From Cryphonectria parasitica EP155 (lineage: Eukaryota > Ascomycota > Sordariomycetes > Diaporthales > Cryphonectriaceae): a stretch of DNA of 64,000 bases. The stretch is from contig NW_024468914.1 of the NCBI RefSeq assembly GCF_011745365.1, forward strand, positions 3,808,228 through 3,872,227, in the 5' to 3' direction. Made by a program: the position numbers and the translations under genes. The stretch's first letter is position 1. Each line of letters starts with the position of its first letter. Below are positions 42,666 through 55,035 of this stretch, piece by piece. The notes under the pieces were generated by a model. It was given only the letters and a program-made list of their open reading frames with translations, was not told where the DNA came from and did no database searches.

Positions 42666-43923
42666 TCACGACCAGAGTACAAGTGTAGGGGGTTCGCATC
42701 CCGAAGCAGGTAGATACCCTACAAATGAACTTACGGTGAATCGCATAGGTGTCGGAGCCTCTTTGGACACGTCACATGGTCGGACCTCGTGAAAATTCCT
42801 ACCAAAGAGAAACATCATTGTCAGTAATTGTTGACCTGAGAATTCTGGAAGGGTCTCCATGATGTCCGGCTATTTACCTTGGGTTGAAAAACGTCAAGTC
42901 ACCAGCTACAGCACTCATTACCTTGATTGCACGGCCTTCGACAACCTTCGGATCATAAGCATACTTGGGAAACTCCTTCCGCCATGCCATGTCGTCCTCA
43001 GGGGCTTGCCACTCTCTGTCGTAGATGAACGTATCGCCTCCTGGAACTTTGTTCAGCAGGATGTTCCACGAGAGCTGAGCTGCGACACGCCCAATCTCCC
43101 AACCTGCGCCTTCCTGCCCATAAAAATAACTGTCAATCTGGTCTTCTTCCGCGTCACGTGTGATTTTCTTTTTCTCTTGCTGAGAGTTTGAGGTGGAGAC
43201 CTTACATAGGGTGCGAAGTCAGAATGAATTTGAATACCGGTGTCCAGGGCTCGGAGAACACCAGCAAAATACTCTCTTTCTCCTTCCTTCGCCCGGCGGA
43301 CTGGCATGCCGGTGGTTTTACCCAGGCTATCGGCCACTCGTTGCATAATGTCAATACCAGCCTCTTCTTTCCAACGGACCTGGAGAGATTCCGCTTCCTT
43401 GATGCCACTAAAATAGTCATCTTTGTCTATAGCATCAACAATGTCAGCATATTTGAATGTCCTGCCTCAACACAAGACGAGCGAGGAAGTTGGGGTTGGA
43501 CAGATGACTCGTGTCGCCTTGCAAAGTAAAAGAGTAGACCCACTGTTCGTGTGATCATATTGGGCTATTCCTACATAACCAACGCGAGGCCAAACGTTGC
43601 CGAGATCGTAATTGCCCTATGGACTCTTAATGTTGAGCGTACTATCAGGGTTTACTGTGTAGTCCTACAATCTTGTGCGTCTTGACAATGTCAAGCATCT
43701 TCTCGCACTCCTCTGGAGTGAGGAAGCCTCGCTGTCTCACAAGCGGGATATCGTTGGCAAAGGCGTCCATGAGAGCAGAAGAGGACATGCTCTGATCGTC
43801 CAGAGTTCTCCAATGTGTATGAAGAACATGATTCTGCCGGGGGCCAAGCACTCGCTCTACATGCGAGCCGTTAGCATGATTGGCGTCCAAGACCGCGGGA
43901 AGATTGAAGAAGGAGGGTGCCAT
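42666..43923 (-). CDS. 2-oxoglutarate/Fe(II)-dependent oxygenase
   Basis: Five exons on the minus strand (43923-43669, 43616-43544, 43426-43206, 43113-42878, 42798-42666) encode 305 residues; introns of 52, 117, 92 and 79 nt. The core is a double-stranded beta-helix with the iron triad H177 and D179 (IQIHSDFAPY) and H265 (NPRNFHEVRPC). Arg281 (PMRFTVSSFVG) is a candidate for binding the 2-oxoglutarate carboxylate. Because the second ligand is Asp, a hydroxylase or related oxidation is expected, not halogenation. The last exon ends in LVLWS, as in many fungal members of this group. The N-terminus is MAPSFFNLP, and an upstream Met (43959) is less likely. The substrate is unknown and no biosynthetic partner is adjacent. 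The donor of intron 2 (gtgggt) is weak, so exon 2 is the least certain part. Confidence 0.8.
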
Positions 43924-46751
43924 GGTATCAACAAGTAGAAGAATGCATGCGCTTGACAAGAGTGAGTATCGGTTGAAGAGAGCTCAGGGCAACTGAGGAG
44001 AGATACCGAGACCCAAGGCATGCTGTATGTTAGGGCCGCAGCCGGACAAGTCTCTGCTCATATAGATAAAGGATCTTTCAACGTGACCGAACATATCATA
44101 CCAAGTCCGGCAGGCGAATTATTCACCTAATCCATCACCAGCTCGTGATTTGTATTTCCAAATGTAACCTTGATAGAGACTGTCGCTTCCAATACAAGTA
44201 TAGATTCCTTCATATTAAATGCGGTGAGCAAAGGAATGTTGTGACAGGTTGGCCGCCTGTTCCGCAATGAGCCTTTATTCCCACAATAACCCAGGCCTCT
44301 ACCTCGTACAATGTAAGCGTTAGCCATACATGTGAGGAGCCTTGCGCATTGCACGATTCTTCCCTCGAAACTACTGCTTATGCACAAGCATGCCCGAAGG
44401 ATCACATCAGTATCACACTTCCCACTCACGACTTTTCAGCATGGTACGGGCAACGTCTCGCACTGTGCTCTGAGCCGTTGCGGCTTGCTGGAGACGATCA
44501 ATGTACACACTTAACGAAGTCCTCAGAATAGAACTGCCCTTGACGTATCTCTATGCGCGGGCTCCGGACCTTGTACTGCGCATACAGGGTCGACGGCTTG
44601 AGTTTCCTAAACAAGTATCAGAGATATATTTGGACAGCAACCTTTCCCGCCAGGATCAAGATGACGGAGTGTCAGTCGCAAACGAAAATCACTGCATCTC
44701 AAAGGATAAGCTTCGTGCAGCGGTTCGGCGTCACAGTGGAAGTTTTGCTTCTTGAAAGGAAGAGTGACGCAATTGCTAACGGATGTTCATGCTTGCTTGG
44801 CAAGAAGACTGCATGTATCACGAGTTAGGTGATAGACTGCTATTCACACAACCTCGGCTGCGGTGCTCGTTCAGAAGAGATGCCATTCTGTATATATTCA
44901 ATCTGACGCTAGCAGCGCCATTGTGCTTTGCGTGTCCATGCACCGCATGGAGAGGATTCAATCACGAACAAGGCGAACGCGCGTCGCCGATGCTCGCTAA
45001 TTACTATGCACGCTCCTGTAACTCTGAACATGCTTAGCTTTAGGGGCCGAAGAACGTTTTACCACACAGTACGTAATTTCAGTACGTCCTTGAGTAGCAA
45101 TGCAGCTCGGCTGATACTTTTATCAGTATCAGCCGAGTATCTGAAGGTAGTTAGTAAATCATCGCCCCAGTTCCCAGGAACGGCTGACAGACCGATCTCC
45201 TTGCATCATAGCGGCTGTTATTTCCGTTTCTATCCTGAAGGAGCCAATGATGAGACGCCGCACTGCAGTCGGATATAGTATGTATTCAAATGTATGCGTA
45301 CTGTATGTTCCCCGTGGGGGCGGGTAGGCTCATTGTACGGTCGTCGGTCAGTTTTTCTCGAGTGATCACTTGATTCTTTACCCCCATGTCGCAAAGGGGT
45401 AGTCCGAACCCAAACAAGAAGATGACAACAAGTACTTCAATCATATCCGGACGTGTCAAGGTCCCGGAAAGGGGTTGATCGACAGCGGCACACAGAGACG
45501 ACGAACAAGCGGTCTCACGAGCTAAGCAATTTTGACGTTTCTTCAAATGTCTGAGCTTTATATTAACAACAGCCATCCCAAATAGATTCCTTGTGCGACA
45601 AGAGATACTAAATCTAGATGCAAATACTGAATATGACAAGATGCTGCTAAATTAAAATATAAAAAAATAGTAAATTTACCAGCTTCTTGCTCTCTCAACC
45701 TCGCACTACAGTACACGAGTCTTTTTCAATCTTCGATGCTATACTTTGGGCGGATCGTTAGTGCTAATATGAATTGTCATTTGGATGGGGCAAGAAAGTA
45801 TCTGAATCCTGTAGCACCCAATTTCCGATGCAATGAGAACTCGAGAATGCGTAACAGTTCTAGCTCCAATCATCTCGTCTCTCGCAATCTGACCGCTACT
45901 TGTATTGTCATCGTTACGTTGCACCCCTAACGATGTAGTACAACACTCTTCTGGCCCCCATCGTCTGATTCCTCGGTCCAGCCCCAGACTGCATTGCAAC
46001 CCCTTACGCTGCGCACCCAACTGTCCATTTCTAGCATTTTGCCCTGTTTAATGTGAGCACAATACCAATTGTGAATTGTTCCGAGCAATCCTTCCTGCGC
46101 TTCCATTCGTGGGACATCTCCGTCGCGTTCGTGCGTACTTGCATGCTGTAGCTGGCTTGTGGAACTGAGAGATAGATGTTGTAAACTACTTACGCACTGT
46201 GACAAGGTAATAAAGCCTGATAGAACGAGCCACAGAGTATTCACATAATCCGTTCGTCCATGTCAAGATGTGCACTACTATTCGAAGCGATAAGTATGAA
46301 GTATTGTAAGGTTGCGTATGTGTTCCCGGAATGAGCACGGAGTAATGATCGCATGAACGGCCTTATTGCGATTGTTCGTGCTGTGCTACCCCTGTACGCG
46401 GTTGGAGGAAACGCTCTGTGGGGCCCAAGGAGAAGCAACAAAATTTGTCTCACGAGTGGGGCACCGCAGTTTGCAAAGTACTATGTACAAAGGAATTTTT
46501 AGTCCACGTCAAAGTCAATGTATGAACTGGGGTCCTTTTGTGGAGATCGACCGTTGCCCGGCGTATCTGTAGCTCGGCAAAGAAAGAGCAAAAGCTCCTC
46601 TTGTAAGGGATGCGGCTAGAGCAAAGGTTCCTTTTCCTACCTTTCTTTTTTATCCCTTTTCTCTTCATTCTCAACTTGGAAGCAGGCGTTGAGTCTGATA
46701 TAAAACGCCGCTAGCAAAGCTACAGACGGTAGGCGTCAGCGGAGAGCAATC
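43924..46751. other. Long intergenic region
   Basis: About 2.8 kb, AT-rich in parts (45640-45680). Apart from the possible small secreted protein at 45927-46244 no gene is supported. At 45109-45136 a near-perfect inverted repeat (GGCTGATACTTTTATCAGTATCAGCC) could form a hairpin; its role is unknown. Confidence 0.45.
45927..46244 (-). CDS. Possible small secreted protein
   Basis: The frame is 105 codons. The first 17 residues (MNTLWLVLSGFITLSQC) look like a signal peptide. A stop-free 48-nt stretch beginning gtaagt and ending ctacag directly after it could be an intron, leaving about 89 residues. The C-terminal half has an orderly character with Trp, Cys and Gly: HNWYCAHIKQGKMLEMDSW and GCNAVWGWTEE. 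I do not recognise the family. It could be an effector-like protein or a chance frame; the length and lack of neighbours keep confidence low. Confidence 0.4.
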   Translation of the reverse strand: MNTLWLVLSGFITLSQCVSSLQHLSLSSTSQLQHASTHERDGDVPRMEAQEGLLGTIHNWYCAHIKQGKMLEMDSWVRSVRGCNAVWGWTEESDDGGQKSVVLHR

Positions 46752-48371
46752 ATGGAGATGAAGCACACAAATAAAATCCAAACACATGTTAATTCTGAAG
46801 GATCCTCGATGGAAGATATCATGGGCAACAAGAGGAAGACGATTGTCCATGCATCAGGCGAGGGCGGTGGCCCAAGAACGCTCAATAGGCTTCGTTTGAA
46901 CAAAGTCACAATAGCTTTTTTCACCATGGGACTGCTCGTGAGTAGAAATCCCCACCAACTACCGTTAAGTTTCTACGGGTCGCCGTCCACCTTTAAAAAA
47001 AAAAAAAAAGAATCAATCTGACGGCGAGCCTCTCAATATCAGATTGGCCTGCCTACAATGGTAATCACGACAGCGGCCAACCAAATGTTCGCCGGCGTGA
47101 CCGGAGTCTATGGCATCTGCCTCGATCTCTCTGCCGCCCTAGCCTCCTTTACTACGCCTATGTACGCTCGTTACATACCTTATAACGTGTGCATGATCAT
47201 CTGCACCTTGGCATCGCTGCTCTCCTACCTCTTATGTACTTTGCCGCAGCCTATCTCGGACTCATCCCATTTCAACAAGGCAGGCCCAGTCGTTGGGACT
47301 GTTCTGGCAGGCTTCGTTTATGCCTTCGGGTCAAACACGTACATGGCCGTGGCCGCCTTCTTCGAGCCCGAGGCCGTGCTTGCTCTCAGCGTAGGGAGCA
47401 GCTTCTCTATCATCCTGGGGCCGGGCGTGTTCATCGGCCTTGCGAGCGCTTTCGACCAGAATTGGCGCAAGGCATTGCTCCTGTTTCTGTTTACGGGGGG
47501 ACTTATCCCGTTCGTGTGGTGGGGCCTCTTCGACAAATGCGGTCGGTCCGAGGCTGAACGCTCGAGATTGGGTACGGTGGGAAAAGTAGAGTCGGCCAGC
47601 AGCAGTCCAATGACTGGGGTAGGTGAGGCCACACTCGCTAGTCGCGTGTCCGATGTCGAGGCTGTTGCAGAACGTGCTGTTCCAGCGGCGAATATCGTCC
47701 AGGACGGCCTAGATACCGCCTCGGAGCCTCAGAGACCCGGGTTTGGTCCAAAGAGGACACGAGTGGGACTGCTATTCAAAGAGCTAACGCCGAAATACGT
47801 ATTTCCCCTTTTCGTATGTACAACAAGTGCTGTCGTAAATCTTTTTGGATCATCGACAACATTACAGACTCTCGAGAGGTTCCGGGCGAGACCGAACACA
47901 GACCTGCAATTCGAAATCGTTTGTAAGTAGCTCATCGTGGCGCCCATTGATCAACCCCGAGCGTTTCTGACCTATCCTCTTGTACCAACAGTCTTCTCGT
48001 ACGGAAGTGCTCAATTCATATTTAGCACACTTTCTGCAGCCCGTCCTATGCCTATGATATGGGCTTGGGCTCTGACACAGCTGGCTTTGGCTGTTGTCGG
48101 CATTGTGCAGCTATGGCATCCTTTTCTGACCTATTACGGAGTTTGGGTAGTGTGGATGTTCTTGGTGGGAGCCTGTGTTGGTGGAGGTGTGACCAATACG
48201 AATTATAAAATCGCAGAGGATTTTCGTCGGGCTGGAGAGCCGGATGAAGTACGTAGTTTTGCCATGAGCTATGCAGGACTGGGCAATTTTGGTGGTGATG
48301 CCTTTGGTGGAGCATTGGGTCTAGTCATGCAAGTTCTTGCCTCGAGATCAATGAAGAAGTGGACGGTGTAG
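46752..48371 (+). CDS. CLN3/battenin-like polytopic membrane protein
   Basis: Three exons (46752-46937, 47043-47922, 47992-48371) encode 481 residues; introns of 105 and 69 nt. About 10-11 membrane segments. Blocks that recall the CLN3 (battenin, yeast Btn1) branch of the MFS fold are GICLDLSAALASFTTPMYAR with YIPYNVCMI, EAVLALSVGSSFSIILGPGV, LTYYGVWVVWMFLVGACVGG and DEVRSFAMSYAGLGNFGGDA near the end. A long hydrophilic loop (about residues 220-290) lies between the halves. CLN3 proteins act at lysosome/vacuole membranes; the assignment is by pattern only, and a general MFS transporter is the alternative. Convergent with the aldehyde dehydrogenase, with only 147 bp between stops. Confidence 0.7.
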
Positions 48372-48518
48372 ATCCAGTGTCTGGGAAGTGGGACGATCAC
48401 TAGGTGATCTTGACAGTTGGAAAGACTTTGGGCAACTTCGTATCAAAATGACTGCTATATCTTCCAAACCCGTCTGAGATCTATCTTGACCAGTGGCTTC
48501 TAAAATCACTTGTGCTGT

Positions 48519-50337
48519 TTATTTCTTGAAGGTCCAAAATCCCTGCGGATTGCACCAGCCCTTCAGGCCGACGACACCCCAGTCCATACCAATACCGCTG
48601 GCTTTGTGTCCGCCGAAAGGCATATTTGGTGACACCTGGAAATGATTGTTAATCCAGACGCTGCCAGCCTCCAGAGCATCAGCAATCTCAGTAGCTTTCT
48701 CGATATTGCTACTCCAGACTGAAGCACCAAGTCCTGCCTCGACAGCATTGACACGGCTGATAACTTCTTTTTCATCTGTCCAGCGCATCACAGGGAGGAT
48801 AGGACCAAAGGGCTCTTCTACCACGATGCGCGAATCATCGCTAGGATTATCAATGAGCGTTGGTGGGAGTAATAGACCCTTGGACTTGATCTTTGCCTCT
48901 TCCTCAAGACCTCCGAGAGCGATCGTCCACTTTTGCGTTTCAGCTTCCGCAAAGAATTTCTTAACCTTCTCATATTGTACAGAGTTCTACTCAAGGTCTA
49001 TGTTAGTAATCTCTTTTGTGCAGCAGAGTCTCAGCTCTGCAGCCTAGGCTTCGGTTCATGAACGAGGAATGAACTCGCTCATAATCACATACCTGGAGAG
49101 GTCCGATTATCGTCTTCGGATCAGCAGCAGGGCCATATGGCATGTTATCACGAATGAAAGTAACCATAGCAGCCAGGAATGCATCATAAATCTTATCATG
49201 CACGTAGACTCGTTTGATGTTCATGCAAATCTGGCCTGCACAGAGAAAGGCCAGGAAGGAGACCTGTAGGAAACTATTAGCCACGAAGCAACAGTAGGGA
49301 AAGACAAAGAACCTACTCCAGGCACAGTTCTGGCAAGGTCGGCGTCCTCGCAAATAACAGCTGCATCGTTTCCGCCCAATTCCAATGTTACTCTCTTCAG
49401 TGTACGGCCACATGCTTCAGCGACCTTCCTGCCCGTTGCAATACTGCCAGTGAAACTGACTTTAGCAATTCCTGGATGTTCGGTAAACAGCGGACCAAGA
49501 CTCTCATCACCACTTAATACCTGGATAATACCAGGTGGAAAGATCTTGGCTGCAAGCTCGCCTATTCTGAGAAGACTATAAGGAGCGTATGGGCTTGGCT
49601 TTACGATAATGCTTTACATCTTCTTGTTAGCAAAGATATATGCTTCGAAAGGAACAAGCTTAGATCAAAAGCGATCTCATAGATCCTTTCTTGATAGGCT
49701 GAAAATGCGATAGGAATAATGCTGTGGGACGGATTGACTCACGTATTGCCAGCCAATACCGCCGGGCCAATCTTACCAAGACCTAGCAATAGTGGCCAGT
49801 TCCACGGTACGATAGCAGCGCCAACACCCAGAGGCCTATACCTAACTAGCATAGTCTTCTCAGGAGTATCCTCCACAACATCGTCCGGGATACGCAGAGA
49901 TTCTGTACCACGCAAATGCGCAAGAACCAGAACCATCTCGAAGTTAGCATGCTGGAAAGGCTTGCCAGTCTCAGCAATATCGAGATCACGAAAGTCGTCG
50001 TGATTGGCTTCAATCGCATCTGCTAGCTTGAGCAGATACGATCCTCGCTCATCCCAGGAAAGCGACCGCCATGCAGGATAAGCAGTCTTTGCAGCGGCTA
50101 CTGCACGATCGAGCTCGGCCTTGCCGGACACAGGGACCTCGGGCAAAGCCTCCTCTGTGGAGGGGTCCACGCCGTGGCGCCTTTGCGCTGTAGACGTGAG
50201 CTCATTGTTGATCACGTTAAGGTAGGGCGCCTGAACATGGTATGAGCTGTTAGAGGAATGCAGGTGTGATGACGAGTCCTACGCGAAAATTCCCGAAACA
50301 AAAAGCTACGTACCTTGAAGTCAAGCTTGTAGGCCAT
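48519..50337 (-). CDS. NAD(P)+-dependent aldehyde dehydrogenase
   Basis: Five exons on the minus strand (50337-50314, 50230-49743, 49611-49317, 49263-49093, 48986-48519) encode 481 residues, the usual length of the family. Exon 1 is only 8 codons (MAYKLDFK). Family motifs: VGAAIVPWNWPLLL, the coenzyme loop VSFTGS, the general base Glu248 in VTLELGGND, the nucleophile Cys282 in GQICMN, EEPFGPILPVMRW and the C-terminal NMPFGGHKASGIGMDWG. It oxidises an aldehyde to an acid; the subfamily resembles small aliphatic/semialdehyde dehydrogenases of fungal clusters. No signal peptide, so cytosolic. Splice sites are consistent throughout, although the acceptor of intron 2 (taaag) is non-pyrimidine-rich. 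Confidence 0.9.
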
Positions 50338-52006
50338 GGTGGGTAGGAAGGACCGTTGGTGCTCTCGTATGTGCGAGGATGTCAAAAGGCCACAGTGAGC
50401 TATCTCACAATTGCTGCGACAGCTTCAATATCAACACATGAGTGAGATGTCCCTGGAATGGATGCTACAGCGCGCCTCCCCGGCTATGTATATGCGAGAG
50501 TTGGCGCTTTTGGGAATACATGGGTACCAACTGTCAGCGCTACATTCGGTTATTAAGCGAACCGATGCTCGCCCAAATGCGGTTGGAGTCGCGTGCATCT
50601 GGACCTACTACGTTGCTGAAGGAACAATTATAGGCTGTCAATAGCGCCGAGTTTGAAGTGAAGGATCCGAGGCAAGTGAACCATTTGCTATCTATGCTGG
50701 GTATCTGTTATTGGATGGATTCGAGAGGTGTCAGAAACACTCACTGGGGACATGGGACGGATGAGATTACATGCGAGCTTATGCTTGATTCCAACATTAG
50801 GTCCTAGCTGGGGTAGTATCTGCTGTAAGCAATCACTTCCACAAAAAGAACATGTTGCGTACTAATGAGGCGAGCAAAGGTCTCCTCGGGCATCTCCCAG
50901 GAAGCTTCCCGCATGGTTATTGCACTCAAACCGGGGAAGCACGTTACTTTATTGCATTCAGACTTTGTCGCAGTAATATTACTGTGCGTGCTATTTGTAG
51001 CATCTTGAACAACCACATGTTGATTAGCATGTTCGTGATTGCTATGATAGCTCTGAATAGTCACTCTAACCCACCGTCTGGCTATCTTCGCTGGTCTAGC
51101 TAGCTAATCTATATCACAAGTACAAGCCTTACAAGTCCGTACGCGTGCACAGATTACCTCGTGTACCTTCTTGAGCCTTCGCATGAAGTCACGATCAATG
51201 ATGCGAGGAGACTCAGGCTTATGCCTCCCAAGATCGTATGATATGGTGGTGATGCCGATGTGTACCCGTATGCGACATATGCCTGGAGACTCCTCGGACG
51301 TATCAATGTAATTTCGGGGCGTGGACTTTCATTACGGCACCGAGAAACCCAACGCTGGGCACAAACTCAAATTATAAATTATCTCGGGGCCAGAATGCTC
51401 AAGGGACTCAGCAACGTACTCCTGTTGACGCAATCACGCCATACCCTGTCTTTTTGAGGTTGCAGAACATGCTGCATTATTACTCGCTTACACGAGACTC
51501 CGGGAGTGAATGAGGGCTAGCCAATGGTTAGGCTAGTCTTCGAAGGATTTGTATCAGATCAGATCATTGCCTCTTCCACCGGTTGTTTCTCACCGGTTAC
51601 TACGTCTCTATCGACGCTAAACATCATTCGAGAATTACTTGGATGATTGCTTCATCTGACCCATGTAGTCTCTCATGGTGGAACAGGATTGTGTTCCATG
51701 CTATCCCCCTGAACAGTACATAATAGTACATAAGCAGACAGCTACGCTAAGGATGCAGAGGATCTAAGTGGCATCCTGCTGATTTCGATGCCCAAACAGG
51801 GGTTTCTCTTCCACTGTGACTCGCAGAACTTGATTAGGTAGGCGAGAAAACAAGTGATTCATGCGATCAGGTGCATCAGCTCGGGATTTAATCGACACGA
51901 AGAGCCTGATTTTAAGCCACAAAACCTACAGTCTTCGTTGATAATCACATTTTGCAACTAGCGACACTCAGAGCGATTCCGCGTTTCGCTATTCGCGACA
52001 CCGACC
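50338..52006. other. Long intergenic region
   Basis: About 1.7 kb between the divergent aldehyde dehydrogenase and Pth11-like genes. No gene with domain character seen. Confidence 0.5.
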
Positions 52007-53455
52007 ATGGCATACAGCGAGCCTCTTGTTGAAACTTGGGCTCTGTACGGCGTCTCGTCGGCCCTAATCTTCCTGCGGAGTCTTTGCCGATGGAGAATGG
52101 TAGGCTTCCGTGGTTTCGAACCGGACGATTATTTGGTCTGCTTCTCGTGGGTATGACTACGCTTTGGAGCATCCCATCAGCCTCTATGATCCCGACTAAC
52201 TGACTACTACAGGTCGTCTATACTATTATGACTTACGCAGCCGACGTATGTGATCGTCATGCCGACCTACACACTCTCACGCTTGCTCAAAGGCAGGAGA
52301 TGTCAGCCGAGGAGGCTGAGCCCTATATCAAGGTGACCAAATGGTTTTGCGCTGGTGTAGCGACATATGTCGTCTTTGTCTGGTCACTCAAGATCAACAT
52401 GCTGTTCTTCTTCCGGCGGGTTGTAAAGGGTATTGTACCTCAGCTCATATATTTCTGCCTTCTCAATCGGTGCGAAGCTAAGCAGACTCAACAGGTCTTT
52501 GGGTTGAAAAGTTCATTTTTCCAGTGATGTGTCTGGTAGGAGTTACCTTCATCATCACCATTGGCATATTGTTTGGAAACTGCCGTCCATATAGTCGGAT
52601 GTGGGTTTTTTACGAGGATGAGGGAGGTGAGTGCATGACAGCTCTTTGATTTCGTGACTCCCTGATTGTTTTGCGACATGCATAACTGATGTGAGGAATC
52701 ATCCAACAGCACTATGCGAGCCCCAAGCGACGCTGTACATGCTACCGACTCTTATCATGAACGTTGTATCGGATCTATGTATAATGGCAATACCCGCTCC
52801 GGTTGTCCTACCGGCGAAGACAACGCTCCCGCGCAAAATAATGCTAGTTCTACTATTTTCTAGCGGCATTTTCGTCATGGTCGCGGCTATTTTGAGAGTC
52901 ACAGAAGTGTTGGTTGTGAGTTGACATCTTTTTGAGGATGAGCATTTATCGTATGGAATGGTCCTGACTCAAAATCTCCGTTAACAGGAAAAGAACGGCG
53001 CTACGGCAGCGATCTGGTCTTGCAGGGAAGACTTCATCGCCGTGTTCGTTGGACAAGCTCCTATATGTATGTACCATGGAAAGTTTTTCGCTGTGTCTGA
53101 ATGCGGTCTCGGTACCGCTTCATGCTAACCAATGGATAATTCAGTGCGCCCCGCCCTCAGCAGCCGATTCTGGACAGGAAGAACCGATTTTTCTTCGTAC
53201 GCGCATTCGTCCAAAGGACCTTCCAAGCCTGGCTCCATACCGGTGAGTGGCCACGGCGCCAACGACGCCTTCGAAATGAGTAGGAACCGTCGCAGAACCC
53301 ACGACTACAATGTCACGATTATGTCAACACGGGGAGATATGGGCGATGGCGATTCTACAGACAGAATTTTTGAAGGCGGCATCCATGTGAACACCCATGT
53401 AAATGTCAAGTCCGAGAGTTTAGGTCGTAGTCTCTCTGCAGAGGCGTTGGCATAA
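52007..53455 (+). CDS. Pth11-like rhodopsin-domain membrane protein without CFEM
   Basis: Six exons (52007-52150, 52213-52429, 52495-52626, 52710-52915, 52988-53066, 53145-53455) encode 362 residues; introns of 62-83 nt, all GT-AG and frame-consistent. It has the fungal rhodopsin-like domain: ALIFLRSLCRWRMVGFRGFE then PDDYLVCFSW, VVFVWSLKINMLFFFRR, NCRPYSRMW, the helix YMLPTLIMNVVSDLCIMAIP and RKIMLVLLFSSGIFVMVAAI. No signal peptide and no CFEM Cys pattern, unlike the gene at 24566. The Ser/Arg-rich tail is cytoplasmic. Probably a receptor-like plasma membrane protein; ligand unknown. An aldehyde dehydrogenase is the divergent neighbour, without a visible link. Confidence 0.85.
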
Positions 53456-54687
53456 TCTACCAAGCGACTATATCACACGCCACTCGCTTCTCAATAGTAC
53501 CAGCTAGATTCCATAAATAGAAGTGGGAAGAGATCAGTTATTTTTGTGAGGAAATAGTATAACGTAATGCCCGCTGCACTCACCCAGGAAAAACAAATGC
53601 CAGTCCGTTGGACTTGATATAGAGACGGTCGAAATCGTCGCGATACTGTCACGATAAGTGGCCGGGTTCGCTGGACGTGGCGCAACTACCGGAGGGAGTA
53701 TCAACCCAATTAGTGCAACGTTACTCCGGTTAATTCAACAGAAGTACTTAATCATTAGAGCATGAAGACCATATGTATCCAAAGCAGGTAGAGACAGAAT
53801 AGCTTTGAATTGATATGGTTCATGTCGTCTGCCGCGCTCGGTTAGTAAGAATCTGGCTTAGTAGCTGCCCGGATTGGGCCGAGAATCGGAATTCTCTATG
53901 AGGCGACACAGCCGATCTTCATACGGAGGTTCGTCAAGCTAGAACTAACTAATCAGGAGAATTCGGGTTGACACTGCAACCAATGCCCTTCGGGACTGGA
54001 AATGGTGCGAACCATGACTATTTCTGTTAAAAATTCTTGGGTTGCTCTGTTAACAATGATGCGTCGTAATTATGCGTCTTGAGGAATACCGAACTCGAAT
54101 CTGTTATAAAGCTCGAACAGCTTGGAAGCAGTTGGATACCTGCTGACTGCATCGCTTGGCGGGGTTACCAGGTACAATACATGTACTTGAGCAAACCTTG
54201 AGCCAACCTCATCTTTCTCAATTTCTTTTTCTCTTTGTTTTTGAGCGGGGTAGGGAAGGGGGGAGGGGGCCGATGTTTATACCACTTGCTTTTGCAGTAG
54301 CCTCCTCACTGCACAGTTTCTACCTCGGCCTGCTACCCACCGCGAAAACACTCCAAGAACCAGGTTGGGAGAGCAGGACATTTTACCGGGGGCTCCGTTT
54401 TTGAATTAATGCTCAAATCTACATGACTCTCGGGCCTAGCAGACAAAGCCACACAAAGCTGAACAGTAATCGAAGCCAGTGCAGCCATTAATTGACAAGA
54501 GGGGCAACAAAGCTACCAACCAAATGTGCATACCCCGCCCCGTGTGTAAGGTATGTGTTACAAATGGCGTGCGATTGGCCCATAATATAGCAATCCCGTC
54601 CCGCCATCTCCGTCTGATTCTTTCTTCCTGCTCTTTTCAGTCTTCCGTGGCCTGACACTAATTCGACAGAGCTTCTTGTAGGATACG
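53456..54687. other. Intergenic region
   Basis: About 1.2 kb; no gene seen. A T/G-rich stretch (54217-54270) precedes the short ORF at 54688. Confidence 0.5.
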
Positions 54688-55035
54688 ATGGCGAGCATGG
54701 ATGCGCTAGTTCAGAAAGCCATTCAGCAGGCTGTGGTCCAGAAGTCACCGGAGCTCATCCCATGGAAACTCGATGAACCATGGGCGCAGCCTTATTATCT
54801 GTGGGACGCGGAGCGCGAGATCTGGCACCCCATCATGCCACCGCATGCAACTCCCCCTACTAGCAACCAGGCGCCATCCTCGTTGTGTAAGAGATGGCTG
54901 GGCTCAAAGAACAATACAGATAAGATACGAAAGGCTCAAATAATGAGGAGGGTGTGTGAGGACAGGGAAAGCGAGAGGGGGGTGAGTTCGGAGGGGTTGG
55001 TACAGGTCCCTTCCTCCTTTATATCATCAGAATAA
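54688..55035 (+). CDS. Hypothetical 115-residue protein, possibly chimeric
   Basis: Open frame MASMDALVQKAIQQAVVQKS, followed by PWAQPYYLWDAEREIWHPIM and a basic, Ser-rich end. The first about 85 residues look like real protein, with balanced composition and a Trp/Tyr/Pro block. The last about 33 residues overlap, on the other strand, the tail of the kinase remnant. I do not recognise a family. The frame may be a truncated gene joined to foreign sequence, or a small gene convergent with the kinase. Confidence 0.4.
   Translation: MASMDALVQKAIQQAVVQKSPELIPWKLDEPWAQPYYLWDAEREIWHPIMPPHATPPTSNQAPSSLCKRWLGSKNNTDKIRKAQIMRRVCEDRESERGVSSEGLVQVPSSFISSE

Noticed and set aside
42666..42735. Intron starting at gtaagt in the last exon of the 2OG oxygenase
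   Set aside because: A donor-like sequence is present, but unspliced reading gives the usual C-terminal ending LVLWS with a stop, and no good acceptor follows.
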